Shown here: one piece after another, positions 48,304 through 60,992 of the stretch
How positions within the stretch are numbered: the first letter of the stretch is position 1
Layout: each line of letters opens with the position of its first letter
DNA from: Cinnamomum chago
Taxonomy: Eukaryota > Streptophyta > Magnoliopsida > Laurales > Lauraceae
Assembly (NCBI GenBank): GCA_038049695.1
Contig: CP142453.1
Location: 116,786,001-116,850,000 of the forward strand
Reading direction: 5' to 3'
DNA: 64,000 nucleotides
The notes under the pieces: generated by a model
The model's database searches: none
Seen by the model: the letters and a program-made list of their open reading frames with translations, nothing else
Told to the model about the DNA's origin: nothing
Position numbers and translations under genes: made by a program

Positions 48304-50587
48304 AGCAAGAGAGAGGGGTAGAAATGGAAGTATTGTGTTTTCTTGGTCGTCACTTCTCACGATATGGGCAAGGCGTGAAAAAACAGCAGATTGGACCCTA
48401 GAAAGATGAGAAGAAAATCCCGTGGGCTGGCTCTGGCTGAAACTAAAACCCTTGGCACCGGGGTTTCGGCACTACACCGACACGTGCCCGAGGGGCAGTT
48501 GGAAAAGGGTAGATGGCTTATGGTTAGGTCTCACGGGAGGATCTGATTCTGCGACGAGAGACGTACATTTACAGTATTTTAGGTAAGTAGTTAGCAACAC
48601 GATCTACATTCTGTTTTTAGAGTATATATACGGAAGCTGAGACGTGGACCATCAATGTTGCCGGAATTTTCGCTGAGGACGGCCCATGGTACCCCCGGGA
48701 AAACTCTTTTTGGGAGGGCCACGTATAAAAAATAGATGTAGTTTTTAAAATACACAAGGGCTTTTCTGAGTTGTTTTTGGGGGTTTTTTTTTTCTCTAGG
48801 GGGGGGGGGGGGTTTGGGGGGGCGGGGGCATACGTAAAAATTTTGTAAAGAAAAAGGGTGTGGCGTGGCCCGTTCTGGTTCGGCCCATGTGTTTCAGTTT
48901 TTTTAAAACTATCTTCTATATATTTCATCTCTCCGAGATATTTAGATTATGATTGATCTATTTTTACCGTCTTTATATGAAAAGGTGCCAAGTTAAATGA
49001 GGATTTAACTAGTATATTAAAATGAAGAAATTGAATTCATACGGCAGACCCTAACATAGTTATGATAAGACTCTGATGATAATAATAAAGGGTGGACCTA
49101 CCCATCGGACATCGATCGGCTTCCAAAATTAAAATTAAGAATCTCAAATATGCTCTCAAAATTCAACTACATGTTTAAGTCTGTCCGTCTCCATCAAACA
49201 AAAATCTTGGGTTTGCTATTATTGATGATAATGATGATTATGATTATAATTGAAACCGTCGGCCCAAGTTCAAATAGATAAGAAGAGTGGAATCAAGTTG
49301 ACAGTTTACATAATATTTTAATTACATTTAGAATATGAATTCTACAATACTATTTCACCATTGGCCATCATAAATAGGAACAACAAAACATAATTCATGT
49401 AGCTATATACGTACTCTTTCCATTTCCTTACCCAACTGAGCTTGAAATCAAACCCCAATTCTTTTTATGGACAGGGAGATATCTCACCAATTAGCCATCA
49501 AGGGATTGGTGCCTAAAATATTATCCCAAAAATATGAAAGAAAAATTAAGACACGCCAATACACAAATAAGGCCGAATTTTGGTGTTGAATTTTCCAAGA
49601 AGATAGGACTGTTTTCTGGCGCCTACATGTCCTAAGTTTTGATATTTTTCTACTTTATATGGTGGGATTTTAATTCTACTCAATCAAATTATACTCGAGC
49701 ATATGTCATGTCATGTTTTTGTTGTATGGTAAATGACTTACTATAGATTTCATTTAAAATGCTCAATATCACAAGCAGTAACTACGGGTCGGAAACCCTT
49801 TTTTGGACCAAACGGGGGGTTTGACATGTAGGGGGCGGGTGTGGGGGCAGAGGAAAGAGAAAAAGTTTCTCTCTCCTCCGCCCCACACCCTTTTTCTCTC
49901 TCCTCTGCCCCCACACCTGCCCTTTGATGTGGCTTTCTCTGTTTCGTCCGAACTGGGAATCCAGTTCCTACTAGTCACATCTTTTTGGGTAACAAGTAAC
50001 AACTACTTGAAAGATTCACACCTCTTATAAATAAGTATTAAACGAGCAATGATCAAAATTATTGTTTAATAATCAGACACGTCTATTTATGAAATCTCAC
50101 TCACAAGATGATGTCAACCCTTTACTTGATAAGTCAAAATTGAGTGTTGTGAAAAATAAAGAACATATTTATGCAACATCAGACTTTATACATACATTTA
50201 TATATATAGGCGTGTTTCTAAAATATGGGCACGCCTGAAGCACAATGCCATCATGTAACAACCAATATAGTTTATTAAGTTATTAGTGTGGGGGTGTGGC
50301 TCAATCAGTCCACTGTGACAGGTATCCTGATAAATTGTTGTGTTGCGTCATTTGACTTTTGTATTTTATTACATAGCCCACCTCTATGACATGCTTGTGG
50401 TTTAAATTGTGTATAGTGATTTAATTAATAATATCTTGCTTACAGGGCTGTTTAATACCAATTATAAGTACTGAGTTGGTGAATGGATCATTTATTAAAG
50501 AAGTCACTGACTTTGGTTTGCATCCTTGAAATTAAGAGTGGAAATGGGGAAAAATAACCTATTTGATGCACATAAGATAAAGTATAG
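48304..50587. other. intergenic, no gene seen
   Basis: Upstream region of the enolase gene, then AT-rich sequence. A homopolymer G run lies at about 48,800-48,813, and the inverted CT/GA words around 49,850-49,910 look like a small hairpin. Confidence 0.5.
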
Positions 50588-51768
50588 AGGATTTTATTGA
50601 AAAAAACAGATTATGTGGCCACTATACCGAAAAGGTAATTTTAAGTGACCTTATACCAAATCAGTCATTTTGCCCGAAAACATAGTTTTTTTAACATTCT
50701 CTACTAGCTCCCTACCTACCCTTTTTTTTTTTTTTTTTAATGTTAACAGTTCCTAACGACCCTGCGTTCGACCCGTTCATACATTTTAGAGCTTAGAAAC
50801 CTGATTTTCTCTCTTGTTTGTTTCCTTATTCTTCATCAGCGTCGACTGTAACTCTACATTACCAGGCGTATTCACAGTGGTTTCCAGCGGTCCTTCATCG
50901 AGCCATTGTGGTTCCCTCCAACGCCCTCTTCGAATGTATGTTTCCTAAAAAAAAACCCTGTTTTTCATTTTCGTTTGTCATGTCATAGTCGGCTGGGTTG
51001 TGCCCGAGGGCTGTCCGAATACAAAACACAAAAACATCACAAATAAAAAAAAAAAAATGAAGACTTTGATTTCCATCGTTTTCTCCAGATTGATGTAAAG
51101 GCATGGGGTTAGGGGCAGAGTGATCATCTACTGTAGCAAATGATTTATTAGAGTGTGCATCCAAATAAACACACAAGTTCTGGGTTAGTGACTCCGCACA
51201 TAATAATGGGTCAAAATAACCACACAAGCATACTTCCCAGCCCAGTTAATAATTGAACATTGATGAATCCAAACCTTCATTGTTGTTGGTAGCCAAAAAG
51301 AAAAAACCTACGAGGAAAAAGAAACCTCTGCCAATTATTGCTATTCAATAATGACCTAAATAATTCCATTGTCCACAGGACCAAACAACGGCATTTGGCT
51401 TTAATGGTCTTTAAGAGGTGGGAATATCCTACGAAGGGGAAGCAAGTCGAGCATAGTTGTTTTTTTCCAACAGCAGAAAATGAGGGATGAATTTCATGCA
51501 ATTATAAGCGTACACCGCAGGGTCGATAGAGACTATTAACATTACAAATAAAAAGATCGATTGAAACACTACAAACAAAGTAAATGGAAGTTTTGTGAAG
51601 GTTAGGATGGACCATAAGGTCGATTGCAAATGAAGGTCGATGGGACCCTAATAGAAAATGTTAAAAAAAAAACTTTTTCGAGCAAAATGACTGATTTTGT
51701 ATAAAATACTTAAAATTACCTTTTCGGTATGGTGGTCACCTAATATGTTTTTTCCTATTAAATCCCCT
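50588..51768. mobile_element. long-TIR element, possibly Mutator-like
   Basis: Terminal inverted repeats of about 110-150 bp. The left end has ACCGAAAAGGTAATTTTAAG and AATCAGTCATTTTGC; the right end has their complements (CTTAAAATTACCTTTTCGGT and GCAAAATGACTGATTTT). Flanking 9-mers aaagtatag and taagtataa agree at 7 of 9 positions, weakly supporting a MULE-type TSD. The 0.9-kb interior has no transposase, though a CT-rich leader-like segment (50,800-50,840) could be captured host sequence. Confidence 0.6.
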
Positions 51769-52204
51769 TAAGTATAAGCAAACTAGAATATTTGTACTTT
51801 GTGTCATTGTGTCTTTTTTTTTTTTTTTTGTGTGTGTGATATAGTACTCCATTCAGACCCAGGCATGCACACTAACAATTTGAGATTAATGACGTGCATC
51901 CTAACGATCAATGATCTATATCCTTCATTGGATTTATTCGTATCTATGTATTTTCTTTGTATTTTATTTTAAATAACCTCTTAAGTTGAGAAAAAAAAAC
52001 AAAAAAAGGATGTTGAGTTGATTAATTCTTTTTACTTAGTTAAATCCATGGTATGGGTGGAATCTAAATCAAGATTAGTTAGCATCTATTCACGCTGACA
52101 TAAGTTTTGATGCTTCCCTCCACTTGTCAGAATACCAAATAGATATGGACTGGGTTCATAATAAGGAGTATAAAAACAGCACTCATTCATTTAGGGCACC
52201 TTTA
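51769..52204. other. intergenic, nothing recognised
   Basis: AT-rich sequence with a poly-T run near 51,815-51,830. Confidence 0.5.
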
Positions 52205-52740
52205 GGGCACGTTTGTGTACACACCCTTTCCGCGGAAAGAGAAAATTGCCACGTCAGCAAATTCCATAGAAATGAAAACCTCGGAAAAGGATTTCCGTAG
52301 AATTTAGAAATTCATGTTTGGTGTAAAAAGAGTTTCCTCATTGAATTGGTGCAAATGTTGTTTGGTGCGACTGTGGATTCCTTATAGAAAATCAAAATTT
52401 CTTATTTGGTGATATAATTTTTTGAAGAAAAATAACATAACATGTATATTATTTATTTAACATTAAATAATAATTTATATAAAGAAATAAAAAATGAAAA
52501 AGTTATAAGGTTTTTGGGTTGAAATAGACAAGAGTGAGGAAAAGAGGGAGAAGTTTTCCGAGGAAAACCATTTCCCATACCCCCCCATGGGAAATCCATT
52601 TCCACAATTATCAAGGAAAATGCTGACGAGGCAGGAAAGCATTTCCGCGGAATTGTTCCGCACCAAACGCCGGAAAAATGGGTTTTCCGAGGAAAATCGT
52701 CAACTTTTCCGCGGAAAAGTGTTACACAAACATGCCCTTA
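52202..52740. mobile_element. Tourist-like (PIF/Harbinger) MITE
   Basis: The element is 52,205-52,737 (533 bp) with ends GGGCACGTTTGTGTA and TACACAAACATGCCC. TTA flanks both sides, the PIF/Harbinger target duplication. The inverted ends extend into a shared TTTTCCGCGGAAAA palindrome. No transposase. Confidence 0.75.
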
Positions 52741-54298
52741 TGTATGTACCATCTAAGGAAACGTAAGTCCCCGAACTTTCACTTTTCAACCTATGTTTTT
52801 TTTACCTTCCGTTGGAAACACATGAAAAATCGTACTGTTTTGATGCTCTTTCTCGTCTATATCAAATTATGGAAAAAGTTTTTTGCAAAAATAGAATACA
52901 TCATTTTTCTTTCAGTTTCCACACACAAAGAAAAAAAAATCTACATAAACGTGGCCAGTTGGTTTGGTAAAAATACCTGTAGGGTGAAGTGAAATAAAGC
53001 CTTAAATGAAGATAGAATAAAATATTAGGGGGTTTAATCATAGATGAGATTTTATTTTGTAGTGGCTTGAAAATGAATCCTTTTAATTTTTTGAGTAAAA
53101 AGTAGATGGATTTTTGCATTTTAGTTGCTTGAGAAATGAGAATGTTGCCTTTTGACTTCTCTTTTTTAAATGAAAGAAATTTTTGAAATTTTATTCTTTG
53201 AACCCTAGTCTTCTATTGTCTACAAAAGGAGGCTTTACTTCTCTCCCCCTTCTATTTGGGGTAATTCCCCTTGTAAAGTGAATTTATGTGAAGAGTCGCT
53301 TTATCAAGAGACGTGAAAAAGAAGATTTAGTCTCGTCAAGAAGTATAAAATTTCAAAAGTTATCCTTAAAAAATAATTAAAAAGTTATTCTCTCATTCAA
53401 CTAAAAAACAGAATAGTTAAGAAAATTTCATTCACGTGCCATAAAATGACAAAAAATTATAGAAGATGGAATTTTAATTTTTAACACTTTTTGATAAGAC
53501 CCATTTTTTTTTCACTTCTCTTGATCATTCACTTAAACTTGCTTTACAAGTGAACTGCTCAAATGGACTAGGCATGCATCTTTTGAAAATCTGATCCAAC
53601 ATTCAACTATTGACCATCCAATTCCAAGGTGACTATGAGTTAATCAACGAATAGTGAGAGGATTGGATTGCCCGCGTGATGGCCTCGATGCAATTAGATG
53701 AATTGAGTGCAAGCAATTTATTTCAACCTACGTTGATTTTAGGTTTTTCCTATTAGAATACTTGTCTAACAGTGCACCTACCTCTGATATTCTTATTCGT
53801 TTAGGATTGATTTATAAGTATTTTGACCAAGCCCTTTCAATCAAAGTAGAGTTACAATAATTGATTAAAAGGGAAGTCAACAAATTGTCATCACATAGTT
53901 TTGTCAGTCAGTAGGGAAATATATAATTATCACTCCTAGAAATTTGAGGTCCATATAAACCTCCCTATCAAAAATTTCACATTTTACTTCTCTAAAGTTA
54001 TTAGACCTCAAATTATCATGAATCTTAGGAATACAATATTGATCAAATAAACAAGTTTAAGGATAAAAGAAGATTTAAATCTTTCAGTTTGATACAGTCC
54101 AACATACACCTTGTCAGGCCCCAACTCTAAATTTAGGTCCAGCCCTCTTGAACTCAAATAAAGCCGGGGAGTTATACCTTGTACCATTGCCATCCTATTT
54201 GAGATGATGGATTTTTGGGAAAGCCCTCTCTCCAGTTATAGGGTCAACGACCATATATTTTACTTTATCCATATTTGGTTGGTCACAACAAATATGAT
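52741..54298. other. intergenic, no gene seen
   Basis: AT-rich sequence with short open frames only. Confidence 0.5.
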
Positions 54299-55398
54299 TA
54301 GGGGTGTTCATGGGCCGGGCCGAGCCGGGCTGGGTTGAGCAATATCCGGGCCCAGCCTAACTTCTGAATGCTAGCTCCAAGCCCGGCATAGGCCATAATT
54401 AGATGGCCCGAGCCCAGCCCGGTTTGCATTATAAATATATATTAAAAAAACGTGATTTAGAATATATTTCTATGTAGTTCGGTTGGCTTTGGTAAGCCAA
54501 TCGAGCTTGGGCTCTCTACCACTGAATCCAAGTCCGACTCATTTAATAAAACAGGCCCAAATAGAAAATCTGACCTGGTCCAAGTAGCAGGACTTAAGGC
54601 GGGATGCCCCGGTCCATGAGTACCACTAAGTAGGATAGTAAAGTACTGGCTGAAAAAAAAAAACATTTACTTTATAAGCAAAAGAAAAGAAAAAAAAAAA
54701 ACACTTAAAACTCAAGTAAAGTAGATACTTTTTTCAACTATCAAATTGCTTTACATCATGAAAACAAATGGAAGTTTTACTTTGCTAAGTCAAATAAGTG
54801 GAAAAGGAAATGGTCGAGTGAAGAGATATATATTTCTTAGTAAACTATATTTGTGTTTGTTTCATAGGATAAAGTACTTTGATGCAAGTTGAGAAGTTAA
54901 CAAGGGTAAAGTAACCAATTTTATTGTGTTTTATGAAATAATTATTTTGGTAACTAAAAAAAAGTAAAAGTAAAATATTTTGGGATAAAGTAAAATAGCT
55001 AACAATTGGGATTAGTTTCCACAAATTTTACTTTACCTCTTGAAAAACAAACATTATCTAAAATTAAAGATGAGTTTTACAGAAGGATAGTAATGCTCAG
55101 CAGCTCATGGTAGGCTTAGATATATAAGTTGGGCCCATTTAGTAATTGAGTGGGGCCTATAAAGTGCTAGGAAGCACAAAGCCCAGCCCGCCCTAGCCTG
55201 AATAGCTAGTTCTCGTTATTTAGTATTTCTCAAAATAATTGCTAGAAAGCCCAGACAAATAATACAAAAGCCAGCCTGGCCCGAATGACGAAATGGATGG
55301 GCTTGGGCCTAAATTTTATTGCCATATTGGGCTTGCATTTCTAAAATCAGACTGGGCCTATATATGCCACAACCGAACCTGATCCATGAACACCCCTA
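54299..55398. mobile_element. element of the TAGGGGTG family, long version
   Basis: Starts TAGGGGTGTTCATGGGCCGG and ends CCATGAACACCCCTA, 1,100 bp. Both ends are rich in gcccgg/ccgggc words around an AT-rich core. The flanking octamers (AATATGAT and CCCACAGC) do not match, so no TSD is visible. Confidence 0.55.
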
Positions 55399-55456
55399 CC
55401 CACAGCTAAAGCCTTTGTGGGGACACAATTTAGTAGTGGAAGATTTTGAATTGCCA

Positions 55457-55740
55457 GGGTGTTAATGGCCTGAGTCGAGCCAGGCTTAGTAATATCCACA
55501 TTTGGCCCGACTTTTAAACCATTAGTCCAAGCCCGACTCATGCCATATGTGCTTGGCCCAAGCCTAGTCTGTCTATAAAAAAGCTAAGCACAAGCCCATC
55601 CCATCTTAGTGTCTGGAGTGGATGAATTTCTTTTCGGTATATAAAAAAAGAGCTTCTAGCGATTGTCTAAGTTGTAGCTTAGCTGTTTGGGACGAGTGTA
55701 CGTGAAACTCAGTCGGCTTGAATCCCAATTCTAGCAAGAG

Positions 55741-55775
<35 letters not shown>

Positions 55776-55846
55776 AAGAGAAGAAGTTTAGGTTAAAGGT
55801 GTCTCTCATTTGGGCCAGGCCGGGCTTAGGCCCTGTCTGTGATCAC
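55457..55846. mobile_element. degraded relative of the 54,299 element
   Basis: Left end AGGGTGTTAATGGCCTGAG with ggcccgac and aagcccgac words, right end GGCCGGGCTTAGGCCCTG followed by TGATCACCCC. It resembles the neighbouring element but is eroded, and it contains a SINE-like insertion. Confidence 0.4.
55661..55772 (+). repeat. SINE-like copy with poly-A tail
   Basis: TAGCTTAGCTGTTTGGG resembles an A box and GGCTTGAATCCCAATTC a B box about 50 bp later. A tail of 27 adenines follows (about 55,746-55,772), which supports insertion by retroposition. It differs in sequence from the S1 copies. Confidence 0.5.
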
Positions 55847-56016
55847 CCCACCCAAAATTATCTTGTCCAATCCACCCCACCCCAACCCAAATTATCTTCT
55901 CAAATCACAGATGACAAGCAAGATGTATGTATCAACAAGTTGGATATTTGTTCCTCCTTCACCTGCAAAAACACAGTTTTCCTAGCAGAGCACAATCTCT
56001 TTCTCTTTCCTGGAAA

Positions 56017-59000
56017 ATGTCCCTCGCACTTGAAGCGGCCGCTTATTCTTCCTGTCTGCAAGTGCACGGAGACTCTCACCCTTCTCCAAGGCACACCTTC
56101 TCAATACTATATATATTCATTTAAGGCATCTTATATCAAATCTATGGAAGATAATCCCATAATCTTTATTTTCATCCCTTTCTTTTGTTGGGGCAGCAGC
56201 AGCTGCATGAGCAAGGTCTTCGTAGGATTGAAACCCCAGTTCAGTGGTAGGATTTATATCTTCTTCTGAATTCTGATGACTTTTTACATCTCCTATAAAA
56301 TGTGTTTTGTCTTTTTTGGCAGGTTGTTTTGCAACTGGTGGGCCTAATTTAACATCTGAATTTCACAATAGAGTCCACCGAAGTCTCAAATCAAGGTATG
56401 TGCAATTTGCAATTGGAGTCTGTGTATGGTGCAGAAATTTGTTATTATTGCTGCCATTAATCCAACATGCAGTTTTTATTACTTCATTCCATGTCTTTAT
56501 GGTCTCCCACTTGTTCATAACTGGGATGCTTAAATTGTCCATAGAAGGGTGCTTGCTTATCCATCTATATGCCTAATTCATCACATCCAGGAAGTACCTG
56601 AATACTTGAAGGCCCCATATAAGAGGGAAAAAATAAAGTAGGTGTGGTTCCAATACTTGGACCCATTTTCAATTCTGGCCTGCATTTAGGTCCATGAATT
56701 TCATACTTGAGGGCCAAAAAAAAAAAAAAACAATGCCATGGCCACATATTCATATTATACAGGTATGACTGTGTGCCTATATTAAGTACTTAATTTTGCA
56801 ACATTAGTATAAAATTATTTGGGCCAGATACAAGACATTTATTCACATTTATTCTAGACTCCAAGCGGAGTCTCTTCAATTCAAATTCGAGTATGAGTAC
56901 AATTCCTGGAACCTACAGAATTGAATTGGATGCAGGTTGGGGTCAAGTGTACAATTCCAGATACAAGACATTTATTCTAGTCCTCTTTGTGACATCGTTT
57001 TTCAACCGCTTTGTTGTTCTGTAATTACTCTTAGATATCATGGTGTAGCACAAAGTAATATTGACCAGATCATCTTGCTTACTATCTGAACCACCAAACT
57101 TGCAGCCCATTCTCTTTGTTCTCCTAAATTATATATCATTTGGCTCCAAAGTCTCATTTATATCTTGTGCAAAAAACGTGAAGATGTGAATGAAATTACG
57201 GATTATTTACCGATTATTTCAATTGAGAGTAGTTACAAGATCTTATCCAAGAATTTGGCTATAAGACTAGGAGAGATTATGCATCTTTCTGTTGCCATTT
57301 GCAAGGAGCATTCATCAAAGAAATATAGTTTGAAGACTGCATTCTCTTAGAGAATAATGCAAGGATGATAGGGGAAAAAAGAAACAGGAATGCTTTGCAA
57401 GTTTTAATATTGACGAAGGTCATGAGAAAGGGATCAATGTTTTTCAGCTACATCTTGAGGCAGCTTGATTTCAGGCTAAACTGTTGTTCATGGGTATGTG
57501 AAACATACTGGCTCCCTCATTTCAATTATCAATGGTGATCCAACTGGATTCTATGTGGGTGAAAGAATCAACAAGGTGACCCCTCCATTCATTTTCTTGG
57601 TGGTGGTGGAAGCTTTTGCTGAAATTATGAAGAGAGCCTTCAGAACTTAGAATTATGAATGGATTTAAGGTGAGGGGTCCATAGGTTATGAATTTATGAT
57701 AATGCCTCTTCTTGCCGTGGTCTCGTTATTTTATCGAGGAGTGCTATGATAGAGTGAAGTAGATCCATGAAACACCTGTTTAAAATTTTCAAAGGTGTGT
57801 TGTGCTTAAAAGTAGACGTTAAAAAAGTGCATGGTGGTTAGGATTGAGGATGAATTTATGGACAGCATCATGAGGTGCTTTGGTTGTAGAAAGGAAAATT
57901 ACCAATTAAATACTTGGGTCCCCCTCCTGGTGCCAATTGGGGAGTTTATTCAATTTGGGATCCTGGTATTGAGTAGATTATTGAGAAAAGATAGAAGAAA
58001 AAAAAAAAGGGGGCTTTCCTTTTGGCAGGAAAATATCGTTAACCAAAGAGATTATAATTCGTCCGAAATATTTTATTTCTTTACTAAAGTACCTGTTTCC
58101 ATTGCAAAAAGAATTGGAAAGCTTCAAAGTGATATTATTATGGGAAGGAAGAAGCACTTCATAAAATTTGCATTGATATCTCAGGGAGAGGTGCAACGAA
58201 GTTGGTTTTGGTTATAGACGGATAAAGCAAAGAAATCATACGTCTTGCTAAGAGATGACAGTTTGGGTTAGAAAGATGAGCACCTTGGATATCAATAACT
58301 TTTTCACGATGTGGTTGATGGAATCCAAGTCATCTTAATTGAAGTGAGGACTCTAGAATTTTGCGTTATGTAGACAATATTTATTCTTGGGTGAGTTATC
58401 AACCAAGGTACAAGGATTAATACTTGTAATGATGAAATACACTTCTTAGAGGATATTTGGTTTGGGAGGAAACTTCACCCTCTACTAGATAAATTGTGGG
58501 TGGTGGTGGAAAATTATGTTGAAATGCCTAGGGGAGCCATTTTCTCCCATGGGAGTCCCATGCACTATTTTTGGTCCCTGCCTTTCATGCAGGGGTTCCC
58601 AATGCTTTGAAATCCCGCACCACACAAGTACGGGAGTCTCGCAAGTGAAAAAATTACATGCCTATTGTATACATGCTTCTGGCATATCTTTAGAAGATAT
58701 TCCCACGATTTAAGATTTCCTTGTATGAAGATTTAATCGGGACCTTACTGACAATATTAGAACTGGTATGAAATCTGGTGTACTCTCTTTGAGGGAGTGC
58801 CTCGTTTATATGATAATGCCCTCAATATTCAATTACATGAATACCCCTTTAGAGAGGTTTTAAAAGAGAGGATTTGCACAGGGGTAGATTAGCAAGATTA
58901 GAAAACTAATTTACAATTATTATCTTCAAGATTCATGATCTTTGAATCAAATCTTGTAGAGGTATCATGCTCCATAGGTGTACCAGCATTGGTACTGTTT

Positions 59001-59848
59001 CACGCTCAGGTTATCTCCCAATTGATACAAGTAATGAAAATATCCAAACTTGGAAATGGGGAGTGAAAGGCCTATTTTAAGCAAAATCACAGTGTAGGCA
59101 ATTTAAACCAGTTGTGCTTTCGTGTGGGCCCTGGTGTTCCACTGAGGTTAGAATCTTTCTGGTGGGCATATATGTCCAATGAGATTTAACACTCGATCAT
59201 TTAACATCTTATATGTCATGTGTTGGGAGTAGGTGCAAATGATTACTCACATCTTTATAACATTAAATTTACATTTGAAGTTTGGATCAAACCGCTGAAT
59301 ATGGTTGGTGTTATGTGGGTTTTGCATAGATCATTGTCAAATATCAAACACTGAATGGAGTTCAGACTTTTAGAAAGATGTTTTTTCCTAATTAACATGG
59401 CTGAAACCACAACCTTGTGGTTGGAACAGTGAGCATCTTCCAGCTATGAAGATGATTATTGAGCTTTTCCTTTTCTTTATTTTTATCATGTGGGTGCAGT
59501 GTGCATGTTGTGTGTGTATACAAAATTATCACATGCACGCTTCATACCTTGCATGCCTCATAGTAGGGTCCACTTGATGACCCATTTAAATAGATCACAC
59601 ATAGGACCACCCCCTGAATTATACCGATCCCTTTTTTTTACAACCATCCGAATGGATTGCACTGTTGGATTGAAGGGTCAAATTTTATAATGGGCGAAAC
59701 TTGTTGGTCGTTGATTAAGGAGTTAGAATGATCATCTGGGTCTCATTGTTTGTACACAAGTAGGCCCCAACCAGGTGATCCTCCTGGTTCCATTCCCAAG
59801 TGGCCCCAGGTGGGCCCTACAGCAAGGTGAACATGGAAGCTTACATAC

Positions 59849-59886
<38 letters not shown>

Positions 59887-60955
59887 TTTCAGCAATAAAC
59901 CATTCATGCATCTCTTTAGTGAAATCAAATTTGGGATGTGGGATAAATGGCTGACAAGGATTAAAACAAGCCTGTAATTAGGAAAAATGTCAGTTCTCAT
60001 TCTGCAAGATCTCCCTTGCCAAAAGCTCTCTCCAAGAGCATCTTCTCCTCCTGTACCTGGCCCTGCTCCTTCCATGACAGGATCTCATCATCTTGTAGCT
60101 CAATTTCTGCAGCCACTTCCACGCCATAGTTTATGGGCCTCCGGCCCCTTGTCTCCTCTATCTTCAGAGCCATGCGAATAACATCAAGAACCTTGATTGT
60201 CCCACAACAACAACCTCATCCACTTCTTCTATGACAGTTTGTGGCGGTCAACCTCATTGACTGCATTTGCAATGCCAAAACCCCAACTTCATGATCTTCA
60301 GCACCTGGCTCACCCACTGGCCTTACCTTGATGCCAAGATCTTCCATTTCATGAAGAAGAAAGTCGTTTGATCGCCTTTCTTCTCAAATTGGTTGCTTGT
60401 TTGGACTTTCATTTTCTCTAGTTCTCTTTTAGAACAAAGTCACAATGGATTTTTATTCACCTAACTAGATCAGATCACTAGAATTTGCAATTTGTCCCAG
60501 TCTGACTGTAAACAGTAATTTCATATTTTCTGTGTTTCCCATGTTTGCTTTTCTTTTTTATATTTGCTTAGTTTTACACAACTCTACCTGCCTTTTCTTC
60601 TGATGTTTTGCCAATCTCTGCTTCTTCTTTTTTTTTTAAGTTATTTGTATGGCTTTAAAGGAAAATAGATGGGATAGATCAGAGAGATGGAAACCAGAGC
60701 AGCTGCTCCCTTCCTCGTTATTTCTTCTAAAATGAAGAGTCTCAAACAGTGGGGAATTCAGGTGCAAGGGAGATGAGAAGATACTTTGCACTTGCTCTAC
60801 TACATCTTCAAGCTCTTGCATGGGATGAGCATCTGAGTGCCATCTCTCTTTTCTTCCAAATGTATGTTTAATCCAAGCCTTCCATTGCATGCCACATCCC
60901 AGGTTTGAGTTTGTGAAAAGGACTCAACGAATATGAATGGTTCGGTGCTGGAACT

Positions 60956-60992
<37 letters not shown>

